Part shown: in pieces, positions 32,921 through 44,671 of the stretch | How the letters are laid out: each line of letters opens with the position of its first letter | Position numbering within the stretch: position 1 is the stretch's first letter | Assembly: GCA_018287875.1 (NCBI GenBank) | Contig: JAGVVL010000021.1 | Coordinates: 62,001-126,000 of the forward strand | Length of the DNA: 64,000 nucleotides | Direction of reading: 5' to 3' | Source of the DNA: Nigrospora sphaerica | Lineage: Eukaryota > Ascomycota > Sordariomycetes > Amphisphaeriales > Apiosporaceae | Made by a program: the position numbers and the translations under genes | Notes under the pieces: model-generated | The model's input: the letters and a program-made list of their open reading frames with translations, nothing else | Database searches by the model: none | Told to the model about the DNA's origin: nothing

Positions 32921-33811
32921 ATGAGCAGCTCCGCTCGAAGGGAGTTGCCGGGCTGGTTCTACCGAGTTACCGCTCCATCACTGTTCCCAGACGCCGAAAT
33001 ACACCCTCACTACTTCGACGAAGATATTTCCGACCTCAGCGCCAGTGAATCTGACGATGACATTATGGCAGTCGACTGCGGTTGCGATAACAAGGAAAAA
33101 TGCGACTGCTACCTCGGCGATGAGAATACGCGTAAATTCCAAGACGTTGCATCGAAAAAGTCGTACCAAAGATCTGACGCTAGCTGGTACTACGAGCTGA
33201 AGGGCCTCCGAGAGGATCGCAAGCGAAAGTTGCAGAGCTGGGCAAAAGAGAGGCAAAAAACGAGAGAGTACGAGAGCTGCAAAGAAGAAGAGGTTCGCAT
33301 GGCGTACAAGGCTCTTGATCGGGCAGAGAAAGAAAGGGTAACACCGCATATGAGTCCTCTTGCTAACAAATCGTTTCGTCTTTATTCGACCGACTATCTG
33401 GACCAGTTTTCACTGAGCTACTGGGCACATCTGCGTTCCAAGTACATCGAATTCTATGCCACAGAAACCAGTCTGAAACTCTCTGACAGGCAGGCATCTG
33501 GCGATGAGCAAACCATTGGAGGACATGTATACCTGAACGGTAACACGTGGTGCCCTTTCCTGCCCTTTCTCCCGCCCACTCGACCAAGCAGAGAGAAATG
33601 CCTGCTCAACAGCTGTAACCGTCCACACGGCCTGAAAATCCAATTCATCAGCGACAAGTATATCTGGCTGGAAATTCCCCGGGAGCTTGTTTTCGATGGT
33701 CATTGGGAACCCGCGCCTGCGTCAGCTCCAGCGGTATTTGAATTTGGTGGCATCCTCCGTGATGTAGGCAAGGAGAAGGAAGAGAGGCTGAGTCTAGAGA
33801 GAAGGGATTGA
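32921..33811 (+). CDS. Conserved-looking hypothetical protein, 296 residues
   Basis: Single exon. Acidic start (ISDLSASESDDDIMAVD) followed by CGCDNKEKCDCYLGD, a cysteine cluster. Then a long charged helix (about residues 90-140, EDRKRKLQSWAKERQKTRE) that is probably coiled. The C-terminal half is aromatic-rich and globular-looking (SFRLYSTDYLDQFSLSYW, HVYLNGNTWCPFLPF, LEIPRELVFDGHWEP). I cannot assign a family. Length, composition and lack of stops support a real gene. A TATA-like tract lies about 180 bp upstream. Confidence 0.6.
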   Translation: MSSSARRELPGWFYRVTAPSLFPDAEIHPHYFDEDISDLSASESDDDIMAVDCGCDNKEKCDCYLGDENTRKFQDVASKKSYQRSDASWYYELKGLREDRKRKLQSWAKERQKTREYESCKEEEVRMAYKALDRAEKERVTPHMSPLANKSFRLYSTDYLDQFSLSYWAHLRSKYIEFYATETSLKLSDRQASGDEQTIGGHVYLNGNTWCPFLPFLPPTRPSREKCLLNSCNRPHGLKIQFISDKYIWLEIPRELVFDGHWEPAPASAPAVFEFGGILRDVGKEKEERLSLERRD

Positions 33812-35839
33812 TCCCCATCTTGCGAGCCTTGGTTGGATAGTAGGTGTCTGATGTGGTAATGGAAGCTTCTCAGTCTGCTGGACAAGCGCAATTGGTTAAG
33901 GTATAATATACAAGACGACACGCTACTCCTTTGGCTTGTTAATTAGGACGTCGCCATCGACTAACAAGACTTGTTTTATTGATGAGTTCTTTGGAGACTA
34001 CGCGACAAGAAAAGAATCTCTCGAAAACGGCCCAAGGCGATAGCCTCTCCCGCAATCCGTCCTGCCTGCCAAGATCGGGCTCAGCTATCCGCTTCCTAGT
34101 CTCCCCGAGCAGAGGAGCCATCTCGCTAGCATTCCCGATTTTCCGTGCGGACCGAACATTCTTTTCGCCTCAATTTACTCTCCCAGAACTTGAACAAGCT
34201 GCTCCCACCTTTCTCTTTTTCTCAGACAGAAGACGAGGATATGCCCGACTGCTTCCCTACCTTGACCGCAGTCGCACCACGGGCTTTCAAAACCTAGAAC
34301 TCTGCACCCATAGAGAAAGTTCTGTCACAAGGGGATCGCCTGAGCGCGTAACTTGCTAGTGGGGCTCTGGGCCGTCCCGCGCCTTGCGAAGCTGAGCCCG
34401 GTCAGGAACCTGGGGCGAGACTGGGTTGCGAACTTCGAGGCCAGTGCGACGCATGGTGGCATGTACGCGGGGATGACGGGAGCGGCTTAGGTGCGGTCTC
34501 GGTGCAACTTGGCTATAAAGTAGCACGATCTGGCACTTCAACGCTGGCTACGTTTCGATGGCGTACAGAAGAAGAACAGTCAAATACTCGGGCGCACGGG
34601 TCTCCAAAACGATACCTCGCGGTACCGAGGCCTCCTCCAGTGCGTGACGTCACGCTGTTGGTACCCTGCGCAACGTGACTCTGGCTGGGTGCCGTTGAAC
34701 GGATCTAGGATGACTAGATCGCGAACTGCCCGCTACGTCGTGTTTGACAAGTACCCAAGAAGGCCGTCGTCGAGGCCCGATATTCAGGGCCGCGTAGCCA
34801 CGTCGAGCTACGTTCATGGTGTGCCCTCGATACCAGGAAGCGGCTTGGGGACGCGATGATGGGGGATCTCTTGCAGTGCCGTGCGTCGCGTGCTTGTGGG
34901 CCCAGAACGATCTGGTCAGCTCCGCCCTCGCACCGCCTGCCCGTAGCGCATCGCGACGCGCTGTACGGATGGCTGGTGGACACGCCATGGGTCGACAGCT
35001 GTCGGCCTGGGGTGGGTGCGACCCCGCGCTGCGCCCGGTCGTAGGTCCGCTGCGACTCTACAACGCACTACCCTGTCCCAATATGCCAGCAAGACATAGC
35101 CCTCTCTTACGTCCGCTAGGTTAGACAGCACACAAATCAGTTCCTGGGCTTACAGTTTGGGTTGGGAGACGGGGGAAAGGTAGATTCAAGTCCGCGGCGA
35201 TGCAACCGCTATGAACTCGCCGCGTCCAGCTGTCTATTGCGGCGCTCCTAGAAGCGTGGATGAGTGCCTGCGACAGGTCAGCATCGACTGGTGCAAGGGA
35301 TCTGGCAACCTGCCTCGTCAATAAGGCCGCCCAGGCTGTGGCCTATAAAGATGACCGGACGATTCTCAGTCTGCGGCATGGCTAGCGAGCTCCATGTCGG
35401 CAGACGACGACCCCACCTCGTCGCTCGTCCGGAACGCCTTCAAGCTTTCGATGAACCGTCGGTTTTAGTCTTCTATGGAGGATTTAGCGTTGCTCTTTAA
35501 CGACGTGGTGTTATATCCATACAGGAGCACACAGATATTCAGGATGTTGTCCGCGAGCCAATCGCGTAGCTAGAGATCGTTCCCGCCTGGTGATTTTTAC
35601 GAGCCGATCATGTGGCTCGCCAGGTCCGGCATGACGCTGACCCTGGGTCTACGAAGCCCGTTTCCCTAGAGAGCCCAGACCACACGAGAGCCGCACGTAG
35701 AAACCTGGCTAACCAAAAGGCGAGGATCCTTCAAAGAATTTGATGGATAGATACAGATCAAAGACCGAAAATACTTATCTCCCCTAGCAAGAAAACATCC
35801 GTATCCATGTTAGTGCTTATGTACACCAGCGGCCAACGT
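33812..35839. other. Gene-poor stretch
   Basis: Short overlapping ORFs on both strands in GC-rich DNA (34650-35130), none with a recognisable motif. A TATAAA-like element near 34513 (GGCTATAAAGTAG) is the only regulatory-looking site noticed. Confidence 0.4.
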
Positions 35840-36990
35840 GCATGAGAAACGGAGCACGCCCAGAAGCGACATGAGATCCTATCGGCCGCACTGCCCTACG
35901 AGCGCCAAACACAGCTAGAGAGCTCAAGCCCGCGTGTCACAATAGATTCTATCTAGAAGGGTCACAGCCGACACGGGAAGGCTGTATGTGGGACAGGATC
36001 GGGAGCTGGGGTCAGCCGCGGCGTGGTGTACAAGCAGCATGTGAGCAGGAAACAGGCGAAGCAGAAGTGGACGAAGTAGGAACTGGGAGAGGCAGTAAGC
36101 AGTCGAAGTGGGAAGCAGGAATTAATCGAGGCAGGAAGCGAACGAGGCAGGAAGCAGTAACCAGACGAAGCAGAACCAGACGAAGTAAGCAGAAGTGGAA
36201 AAAAACAGGAACCAATCGAAGCAGGAACCAGTCGAAGTAGGAACCAGTCGAAGGATGCGGAAGCAGGAAGGGGATGGAGTAGGAAGAGTGGAGTGCTCTA
36301 GAGCCGGTCGGCGCCCGTAAGAAATGAAGCCGCGCCAGAAGTAGCACTAGGCCTTACTCGCCGCTGTCCTAAGAGCACTAACCACAGCCAAAGAGAACCA
36401 ACAAACACGCACCAGAAGAGACCCGATGCGGAACGTCGACGGCTCTAGAGGAAGCAGCAATCAGCCAATGCAGGAAGTGGTCCGAACAGGAACTAGTCGA
36501 AACAAAAAAAAAACAGGAGCTAGTTGAAGCAGGAAGTTGCCCTAGGTCACATCTGCAGCTGTCCTGACAGTGCCAGACATGGGCCAAAACAGTGAAGGAG
36601 CGCGCGTCACATTAGACCCGATCCAGAACGGCCACAACCAACCGGAAGGCCATACGTGGGGCGCAAATCAGGAGCTGGCATTGGACACGGCGCGGCGCAC
36701 AAGCAGACGAGGGCAGCAATCCCAGTTATACGCAGGCTCCCAGACGCAGTGCCACGCCCACAATGGCACACGGCTGGTGGAAGCGCGCTGAGCCCAAACG
36801 GGCGCATAGATGTTGAGGGAGAAATCAGCATACACAGGCCGACACAGAAGAGCTGTGGGCAGACAGCGGCAAAGACAGGCGGCGGCACATACAGGCCCCG
36901 CGTCGCAAGAGGATCCGTTGACCCGCCACCACCCTATCGGCGCTGTCCCCATGCAGCACTTTGTCGCGTATCCGGGCTAAATCCTGGTAG
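35840..36990. repeat. Large diverged repeat block, copy 1
   Basis: Aligns with 54590-55600: GAGAAACGGAGCAC, CTGCCCTACGAGCGCC, GAGCCGGTCGGCGC, GAAGCCGCGCCAGAAGTAG and CACGGCGCGGCGCACAAGC occur in the same order in both. Each copy appears to contain two related units of about 660 bp separated by purine-rich minisatellite (here 36040-36260, GAAGCAGGAACCAGTCGAAG-type units). No gene. Confidence 0.7.
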
Positions 36991-37386
36991 CTCCGTCCCG
37001 TTATAAAGTCTGGAAGGGTAGAAGGGATGGGGCAGCGGCAGTCAAGGACATTCAATGGGTCGTCCGGCTCGGAAAGAAACCGCTCACGGGCCTGCTGTAT
37101 GATACGTGACTCGTGCGAACGTTGGTTCATATCCAGAGAGGGTATCTATACAGAGGTGCTCTGACCAGTGGTCTCCATCCATTCGAAGAACTCTGGAATT
37201 GGTCCGGCGGGAGTTTTTTACAGGAAGTGTTGCTGTCCTTCCGTGATAACAGGCATATAAGTCGTCGTTTCGTCATGGAAAGCCTTCGCCTCGGCTCCAT
37301 CCAGAAGATGCAACTTAAGAAGTCCGTTCTCTGGGTTCACAGCGGGGTGCTTGCTGTTTTCTAGAATAGGGAGCAGGCTACGGGTG

Positions 37387-37638
37387 GTGTGCGTGCCCCG
37401 GCTGTTCGATTCTTCCTTCGCTTTTGGGTGCAATTGGGGGACGACCTGGGCAAGATACGCCTTGCCACCCCCCAATCGTATCCAAAATCTACGCCAGGCG
37501 CATGTCCCAGGGTGTGCGTGCCCCGGCTGTTCGACTCTTCCTTTGATTTCTGGTGCAATTGGAAGACGGCCTGAGCAAGATACGCCTCGTCCCCCCCCCA
37601 ATCGTATCCACAATCTGTGTCAAGAACACGTCCCAGGC
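37387..37638. repeat. 125-bp tandem duplication
   Basis: GTGTGCGTGCCCCGGCTGTT recurs at 37387 and 37512. The two units share the CCCCAATCGTATCCA and GTCCCAGG landmarks. Non-coding. Confidence 0.85.
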
Positions 37639-37678
37639 CCATGCGAACATCAGAATCGGATACCAAATGGGCGGTCTG

Positions 37679-38785
37679 TTATCGTTTGGACGTATAGGAG
37701 TACGAGGGATTTGCCGCATACGAGGTCGCGCGTTGTCTTTTCAAAGGCGTCCTAGAGGCCTCTCTCGATATTCCTGGGTCCTTCGCCGGCGAGCTCTTCA
37801 CGGTTAAGATATTCGCTGCCACAACTGGCAGCCGGCTAACAAGCGTTTTCAGTCGTTCCATGTCTAGTCCGCACTTCGCTGAGAACGTAGTAGCGCCATG
37901 TTGCGCACCACCTAAGCGTCGGGTTGTTCCGTACGCCCTGATTCGCCAGTGAGAGTGCAACGGCGAATCAGGTAGCGTTTGCGATTTTATGAACCGTACG
38001 TGGTCCGCTTTGGCCGGCTCGCGAAGGCTCATCCGTAAGGGAGTTCTGGCGGACGTTGCAGCGCTCAGGCTAGAAGTGCTGTCGTGACTTGTGGCTTGGC
38101 CGTCCGTCTTAACAGTGAGGTAGCTTGTCACGCTTGTTCGATCTGTCTCGGGGGTCCATTTGGAAAAACCCGAGTTCGGAGTGCTCGCAGTATCAGGTCC
38201 GTGGGAGGTCAGTGCGTCCGTGGCATCCGTGCCACTTCGTCTTGGCTCATCTGTGGTCTCAACGCTTGGCCTCACTTGGGGGGGATGCATTGTTTGAACA
38301 CCAAGGTTCTGTGCGCCCGCAACAAGGCCTTGGTAGGGCCTTTCCACAGCTTGTTCTTCCGGGACAAGCAATCCATACTGGTCAAAGCAGTAGCCATCCG
38401 GGAGTTGCTCTGTACCTAGTGCCACGAACGGTAATGGCACACGATCAGAGTCCTTGCCTTTCACGTAAGGGCCATTGGTTGTCCAGGATTTCGCACTAAT
38501 CAGGTCCGTCGGCTCGAGCGGATGCACGAACTTGTGTCGGCCATTCTGGGCTAATTGTATGCGCCGGCGCGCAAGTTGTTGAAATTGGGGCAAGGCGTCC
38601 GTCGCCCAGTTCTGATGTTTCATTGCTGAGCTAGCTAGTTGGATCGCAAATTGAATACCCCTATCTGGAACGGAAAAGTGCAGAATGAAGTTCTCGCCCA
38701 GAACCCTGCTATCTTCTTCAACTCCTTCGCGATTCGGACTTGACTCCTCTGCCCGGAGGCCGCTGTCCTGGTGAATCGTTGTCAT
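37679..38785 (-). CDS. Hypothetical protein, probably with an upstream exon
   Basis: Open frame of 368 residues with an ordered-looking N-terminal part (FILHFSVPDRGIQFAIQLAS, LPDGYCFDQYGLLVPEE) and a serine/threonine-rich disordered C-terminus. Upstream on the same strand (about 39000-38830) a different frame encodes ESKQFIENIDFCESENEKY and LVQIEFPCYQPAFAKSTIYN, which looks like coding sequence and suggests a first exon, but I could not find a splice junction joining them in phase. Family not recognised. Confidence 0.45.
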   Translation of the reverse strand: MTTIHQDSGLRAEESSPNREGVEEDSRVLGENFILHFSVPDRGIQFAIQLASSAMKHQNWATDALPQFQQLARRRIQLAQNGRHKFVHPLEPTDLISAKSWTTNGPYVKGKDSDRVPLPFVALGTEQLPDGYCFDQYGLLVPEEQAVERPYQGLVAGAQNLGVQTMHPPQVRPSVETTDEPRRSGTDATDALTSHGPDTASTPNSGFSKWTPETDRTSVTSYLTVKTDGQATSHDSTSSLSAATSARTPLRMSLREPAKADHVRFIKSQTLPDSPLHSHWRIRAYGTTRRLGGAQHGATTFSAKCGLDMERLKTLVSRLPVVAANILTVKSSPAKDPGISREASRTPLKRQRATSYAANPSYSYTSKR

Positions 38786-39023
38786 TCGGCATCCAACTTT
38801 GTAGATTAGTTATAGATGGTAGACTTTGCGAACGCTGGCTGGTAGCATGGAAACTCGATTTGTACCAGGTTTTGCTTAGGGAACAATTGATCGCGATTGC
38901 GTACACCCAGGGCATATTTCTCGTTCTCACTTTCGCAAAAGTCAATGTTCTCAATGAACTGCTTCGACTCGGCCGCTTTCGAGTTTCCTCACACAAAGAG
39001 AATGTTTTTGTGCCCTGTGCCAT

Positions 39024-40541
39024 GAGTAGAGTCCAATCTTGCGTTCATCGTAGCGCCTTCAGAGAACGGTCGTTCAGAAGAGGGTCGTTTGAAATGGTGT
39101 TGTTGCAATAAGGTTGATGACAGAGGTATGAACGCACTAGCCCTTTAAGGCAGTCATACAGGTGTATGACTGCTCCATAGCGGGGAATGCTTACAGCCTA
39201 ACGCCAAGACACTGGTTCATTTGGAGCGGAACAACTATACAGCGAAATATTCGAGACGAACCCTCAGCGGCATCGCGACGTGGTCCGTGCAAAACTGTCC
39301 AACTCAGGTCGGGCGATCAAGCGCATCCGGCATCACCAGACCACGCCATCTTCGTGGGGGCGCAGCGCCACGCCCAGAGTTCCGGCTGCGTCGCTCCCGA
39401 CCTCGCTGGATGGAGGGGCGGTCATTGCAGCTTTAAGAGCCGAGCAAGACCCAGCACGGCCCTCGGCAGGAATGACAACGTGCTTCGCAATCGGGCCGCG
39501 GCCATGGGCACGGGGCATTCCAGACCTAACTACCGCCGTGCGAGGCAGTCATTACTAACGGCCCCTCACGTCCATCGCCGCAGTCCGAGCGATCTGTCTC
39601 CGTGGGCTACAGCGTGCGAACTTGTTTCTGCGCCGGGTCGGCTTCCGTGCGACCGCGTACCTGTGTCAAGGGCCGAAGCGTTGCACTGTACGTTAGTAGC
39701 ACGCAATAGCGCGTACGTCCCAACTTCGGCGCGCCTGCTCGTCCTATGGGTCCCCCACTCCGAGAGCCACTTCAGGGCGAAGATGCCATCCCTAGGCACA
39801 CCAAGCATGCAGTTCAGGCACGCGGAGCCGGCCTCACGCAGTGCACGAAAGGTCAAGGCTATCGGCCCCGCGCCCAGGACCCCTCATCCCGCCGGAGGCC
39901 CGGGTACAAGAAGAAGCCGGCAAAGACAAGCCACACAGTCCTGGCCCCGCCTGCATGGAGAAAGCGGGAGCGAAACGCCCAGCTTTTACCCAGGGACACG
40001 ATAGCATTGATCACGACAGCAGGGCGCCCTACCTCACTCCAAGCTACGCCATTGTGGAGCCCGGCTGCCAGGTCCGTCCGGCACATTCGGGCTACCAAAC
40101 ACCCGAGAATCGCCAAGCAGCACGCTGTCCCGGGCGGCAAGCCGGCATTCATACGACCGGGACAAAGCCTGACGGCAACGGCGGGAAGGTCCTCACGTGG
40201 ACGTAAAAGGCACGCCATGCCACTCCGTCCGGCCCGACATGGTACGTTCCTTCTGACTAGACGTGGTACCAACTTCCTTCCGCTCCGGACCGTCTATGTC
40301 GACCGTCTCCCCAAGCCGATGATCTGGGAAGTGCAGAGAGCAGCCCATAAACTCGTCCCAGATGGACTTTTGAATTAGGGCGTCCGAGCCGAAGAAAACT
40401 GTATCATGCCGATGCAACCACAACCCTGATGAAAAGAGGGCTGTCGGATCAAGCATCTTGCACGATAGCAATAAATCTCTAGGTATCACCCACATATGGC
40501 TTTATCACCCAAGCCTTTGTGCACGACTCTTCTCATCCTCT
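39024..40541. other. GC-rich stretch with overlapping ORFs, no gene recognised
   Basis: Several long frames are open on both strands at once (39162-40004, 39746-40378, 39859-40272). This fits GC-rich DNA with few stop codons better than overlapping genes. None shows a known motif. Confidence 0.45.
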
Positions 40542-41901
40542 CTAAACCCACTCGCGCAGCACGGGGTTTGCTTGGTCACGCGCGCCGGGGACGTAGACGG
40601 GCTTTCCACCATCGATACGACCGGGGCCAAAGTCGGGCGTGCCGCCCAGGGTGCCCCAAACATCGCCGACATAGTTGGAGGACGGGATACCATGTAGGAA
40701 CGTTTCACTCCACCCTGCCAAAATGCCGGTGGCGATGGTACTACCGGCTAGGTATACGTTGTCAACAGCCGACTTGTAGGCCATAGTCACGTTTACTAGG
40801 TTATCTAGGACCGTTTGTCCAGGGTAGGGCCGCTCAAAATCGGAGACTATGGAGAGGGGTCAGTATGTATACAGGCGAGCAGGGGGAGAAATGACTGGGG
40901 CTAACATACTTGTCCGAACAATGGCAATCCGCTCAAAATCAATGCGGCCCTCCAGTGCGCCCCGTAGCAGCGCACCGGTAACGGCACCGTCTTCTTGTGC
41001 TGTTGCGCAGTAGCGACCGGTACCATTTGTCCAAATACGCGTGCGTTCGGCGAAGTGGTCGCCCAGATTGGCGCCCGTGTAGAACACGTCGGAAGTGGCG
41101 ACATCGCAGAAGACGACCTGGGGCGCGGCGCTGGCCGCCTCAAAGCCCTTGACGTCAGCCCAGTGGGCGCGGTAGGCGCGGGCCTCGGGAGTGTCGACGG
41201 GATGAGTGCCGGTGAGCATGCTGGCGGCGGCATCGCGCAGCCCAGTGCTGACCTCGAAGACTTCGCTATTATAGACGGCGCCCCAGGCGGCGTCTGGACT
41301 AATGGTGCCCTGGGGAAAATAGCCCCCGGTGAAACCGGACGGCAACTCCCGAGCATCTATCTCGTGCTGCAGCGTGACTTGAACGGTGAAGCGGGCTAGG
41401 GCAATTGAGTTGAGTGTCACAACGTCAGGCGCGCCGCCAGCGATACCCGTAAGCAGCCAGTATGTCGAGCGTAAGTCTAGCTGCGGGTCCGCCAGCAGCG
41501 CCATCGTCGACGCCGTCGCCCGCACCTGCGCCTCGCCTGTCGTGAACATACATACGGCCCCATCAGCTGTGCAGTGCAAGTCAGGGAATTGGGGGTCCGC
41601 GAACGGCACGCGGTGCGTTAGCGCCCGGAAGTCCAGGTTCGACGAGGAGTTGGAGTTGGCCAGGTAGATATGGCCCTCATCATGGAACTGCAGGGAGGAC
41701 GTCAACGGAGTGCGCGTCTGTTGGCATGGTACAGAGCCGCAGGGTTACTGCGTTGCGCCGAACAGGGGGAAGGAGAGAGGAAAGTACACGTACGAATGTT
41801 ATGATCAGGACCTTAGGCACAATCTTTGGTTCGCTCCCATAGTTTGCCACAACCGGCAGCCAAAAACAGGCCGCCAGACAGAGCTGGGTGAAGAAGATCA
41901 T
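40542..41901 (-). CDS. Purine nucleoside permease (NUP family)
   Basis: Three exons, 41901-41794, 41717-40910 and 40846-40542, join to 406 residues; introns 41718-41793 (GTACGT...CCAACAG) and 40847-40909 (GTATGT...CATAG) are in phase. Residues 1-20 form a signal peptide or anchor (MIFFTQLCLAACFWLPVVAN), then PKVLIITF. The NUP family signatures follow: FPDLHCTADGAVCMFTTGEA, LTGIAGG, LQHEIDARELP, FCDVATSDVFYTG, TAQEDGAVTGALLR, IVRTISDFERPYPGQ across the second junction, VYLAG, and near the end NYVGDVWGTLGGTPDFGP. Known members take up purine nucleosides, although the fold resembles nucleoside phosphorylases, so biochemical role is less certain than membership. No break seen. Confidence 0.88.
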
Positions 41902-42339
41902 GGCAGAACCTGAAGAAAATTCTGGAAAGCAGCAGCAGCAAGCATGAGCTATAAAAGGATCGGCGGCGAAATGGCCATAAGTGATGGGTAGACGGGATAA
42001 TTGCGCTCAGTGCCATCTGCGAAAAGCACACTCATCTGCCCTCCCGTCGCTACTTACTGCATGTTACATAAGATGCAGGGTAAAAAGCAGGGCAAGCTTA
42101 TCGCGTTGATTCCGTGGGCATCGCACACGCCGCGCATCGAAAAACACCTGACGAAAACAACTCCACAAGACGAAGCTAGCGCAATTGCGTGCTTGTAATC
42201 CACAGGATAGTCCCTAAACAATTATTAGGGCTATTTTATGCCTAGAAGTAGTCAAGCTACCATCGTTGGCAAAGCACGGGTGGGGCGAGCCGTCAACTCT
42301 CCATTCCACTACCCGAGCCGTCGCTTCCAGACTCCTGAA

Positions 42340-42985
42340 CATCGTCGCCCCCAACACGGCAATAATATAAAGAAGAAGAAGAAGAAGAAGAAAATCGTCG
42401 CCCAGCCTTGCCGCGAACCATGTTGCTAAACATCAACGCCAAAATCTTGATAAGTACAGCCAAACGTATGGTAGATGCCCTGCTCAGTGCGGTCTTATAT
42501 TTCTTGACACTCAAGTACCCAAGCCGAGAAAGGTGGCTCTGACCTCGTACCAGCCACCAATCAACCTCACCAGCCACAGAAAGGGAATATGGGAAGAATT
42601 CCCTTTGGCCCAGGAAGGGAATGTTCCCCTTGACACGAGAAGGAAATATTCCTCCAAACAGGGAAGGCTTTCCCTTTGGGGAAGACCTGGAGGTCACGTG
42701 ATGATGTGCGGGTTCTGGGGCAGATTCAGCAGTTCCAGTGTCACCGGATATGGGGGGTCTGGGACAGATCCAACAGATCCAATGGTATCGGTGAGGGAAT
42801 GACTTGGTATATAAGCCGTAAGGAGGAGGTACGGATGCGGTTCGAACATCAGATTGCCACTAGGCTGGATATGCCAGACATTATATGTAACCTTTGTACA
42901 TAAATGGACTCTCGCACCTTAGATGCCCCCGGAGAGGCGGGTCATCGTCCCAACACGGCGATGATACAAAGAAGAAGAAGATGGG
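42340..42985. repeat. Direct repeat pair with (AAG)n tails
   Basis: AACACGGCAATAATATAAAG followed by (AAG)n at 42355-42392, and the similar AACACGGCGATGATACAAAG plus AAG run near 42952-42978. They bracket about 570 bp holding TTGGTATATAAGCC, a TATA-like site near 42805. Could be a retroelement-derived unit; no ORF supports it. Confidence 0.4.
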
Positions 42986-43149
42986 CCTAAAACCTAACGG
43001 CCTATTGTGAAGCTCAGTTCCAACCAGTCAAGCACCTCTCAGTCATCAGTTACCCAGCGATCAGTGTTCAAGCATACAGACGCTTTCTGTCCCTGATTGT
43101 ACGAACCCTACGGCCGGCAATACCATAATTATAGCGTTCGTTACACCAA

Positions 43150-43588
43150 ACAGGCCGACGCTCAGACTCCAGGGGAATCGGAGCGCGTGAAAACACCAGA
43201 CCAAATCGCAGCGCTAGACGAAGACAAACTCTAGACTCCCAAGAATAGCAGGCAAGTGAAGGAATTGAGTTGTCGCGTGTTGGCAGCAGACAGCGCGCCA
43301 ACAACTGCAACGCAGCGTTAAGGCCTTTGAAAGCTGCAGAAGGCCTTCGACTTCCTCACCGCCAAGAAAGTCGCCCACGAGCAGCAACTTAAACAGCTAA
43401 GAGCAGCACTCGAGATACAGCAGCGTCAAAAACAGCGTCGAGTCCTTCCTAAGGCTCAACAGGTATTTGTTGACATGGAGGACATCTCGCAAGCCAAGGA
43501 TCAGCTGAGGGATGAAGCGGAACGGAGCCGCCGACGGAGATCTGTGCACCAACAGCCAAATAGACGGTCGGAAACATCAGTAATTTAA
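43150..43588 (+). pseudogene. Fot1-type transposase, C-terminal remnant
   Basis: The frame reads FDFLTAKKVAHEQQLKQLRA and VFVDMEDISQAKDQLRDEAE to a stop at 43588, matching the tail of the 26.8 kb transposase (ALDFASAEISSLKHERDQL, FVTMLDVRKVKEDLA). Upstream, TPKNSRQVKEL matches its pre-tail region but is interrupted by stops. The catalytic core is absent. Confidence 0.75.
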
Positions 43589-43696
43589 GATAACCAGGAT
43601 CAGGAGATATAGGAGGTCCTCGAGGAGATACAGGTCAGCTTTTAGCGAACTAGGCTTAGTTATGGCTATACAAAACCAAAACCCAGCTCAAGGGGT

Positions 43697-44638
43697 CTCA
43701 CCGGAATCAAGAACGATGGGGCAAAGCCGAGGAGCTGGAGGTGGAAGTGATGGAGACGAGCAAGGAGAAACTGGGGTCTGCTCATCCCCACACGCTGACC
43801 AGCATGGCCAATCTGGCGTCGACGTTTTGGAACCAAGGCCGATGGGAAGAGGCGGAGAAGCTGGAGGTGGAAGTGATGGAGACTCGCAAGGAGAAACTGG
43901 GGCCTGCTCATCCCCACACGCTCACCAGCATGGCCAACCTGGCGTCGACGTACCGGAATCAAGAACGATGGGACAAAGCCGAGGAGCTGGAGGTGGAAGT
44001 GATGGAGACGAGCAAGCAGAAACTCGGACTGGATCATCCCGACACGCTGACCAGCATGGCCAACCTGGCGTCGACGTACCGGAATCAAGGACGATGGGAA
44101 GAGGCGGAGAAGCTGGAGGTGGAAGTGATGGAGACTCGCAAGGCGAAACTGGGGCCTGCTCATCCCTCCACGCTCACCAGTATGGCCAACCTGGCGTCGA
44201 CGTTTTGGAACCAAGGCCGATGGGAAGAGGCGGAGAAGCTGGAGGTGGAAGTGATGGAGAGGAGCAAGGAGAAACTGGGGCCTGCTCATCCCCACACGCT
44301 CACCAGCATGGCCAACCTGGCGTCGACGTACCGGAATCAAGAACGATGGGACAAAGCCGAGGAGCTGGAGGTGGAAGTGATGGAGACTCGCAAGGAGAAA
44401 CTGGGGTCTGCTCATCCCTCCACGCTCATCAGCATGGCCAACCTGGCTTTCACCTGGCACGCCCAATAACGTGCAACGGACGCTATCGGTATGATGAGTT
44501 CGTGCGTCCAACTTACACGTAAAGTCCTAGGACCGGATCATCCAGATACTGCTTCGTCCATCAAAACATTAGACACTTGGCGCGCTGAGCATGCGACGCC
44601 ACTCCTCTCGGAACTGAGTATATCTGACGAAACGTGAG
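43697..44638 (+). pseudogene. NLR remnant: TPR array and C-terminus
   Basis: Six tetratricopeptide units with a 126-bp period (ACCAGCATGGCCAA-type landmark at about 43797, 43923, 44049, 44175, 44301, 44427). The unit sequence (WEEAEKLEVEVMETRKEKLG, PHTLTSMANLAST) is that of fungal NLR repeats and different from the repeats of the 21.6 kb NLR. The array starts abruptly about 100 bp after a transposase relic; no NB-ARC or effector domain lies upstream. After WHAQ an in-frame TAA (44467-44469) interrupts it; the same frame then continues with RATDAIGMMSSCVQL and GPDHPDTASSIKTL, the usual end of such arrays, to TGA at 44638. Confidence 0.85.
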
Positions 44639-44671
44639 GGGCATAGGCGTATATATACATTTTGTAGTTTG

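Noticed and set aside
39162..40378. Long overlapping ORFs on both strands
   Set aside because: GC-rich DNA with few stops in several frames at once, no domain, no splice structure and no start context to prefer one.
43662..44522. Two long ORFs (plus 286 and minus 281 residues) over the TPR remnant
   Set aside because: Both are shadow frames of the repeat array; only the frame of 43741-44469 gives TPR consensus.
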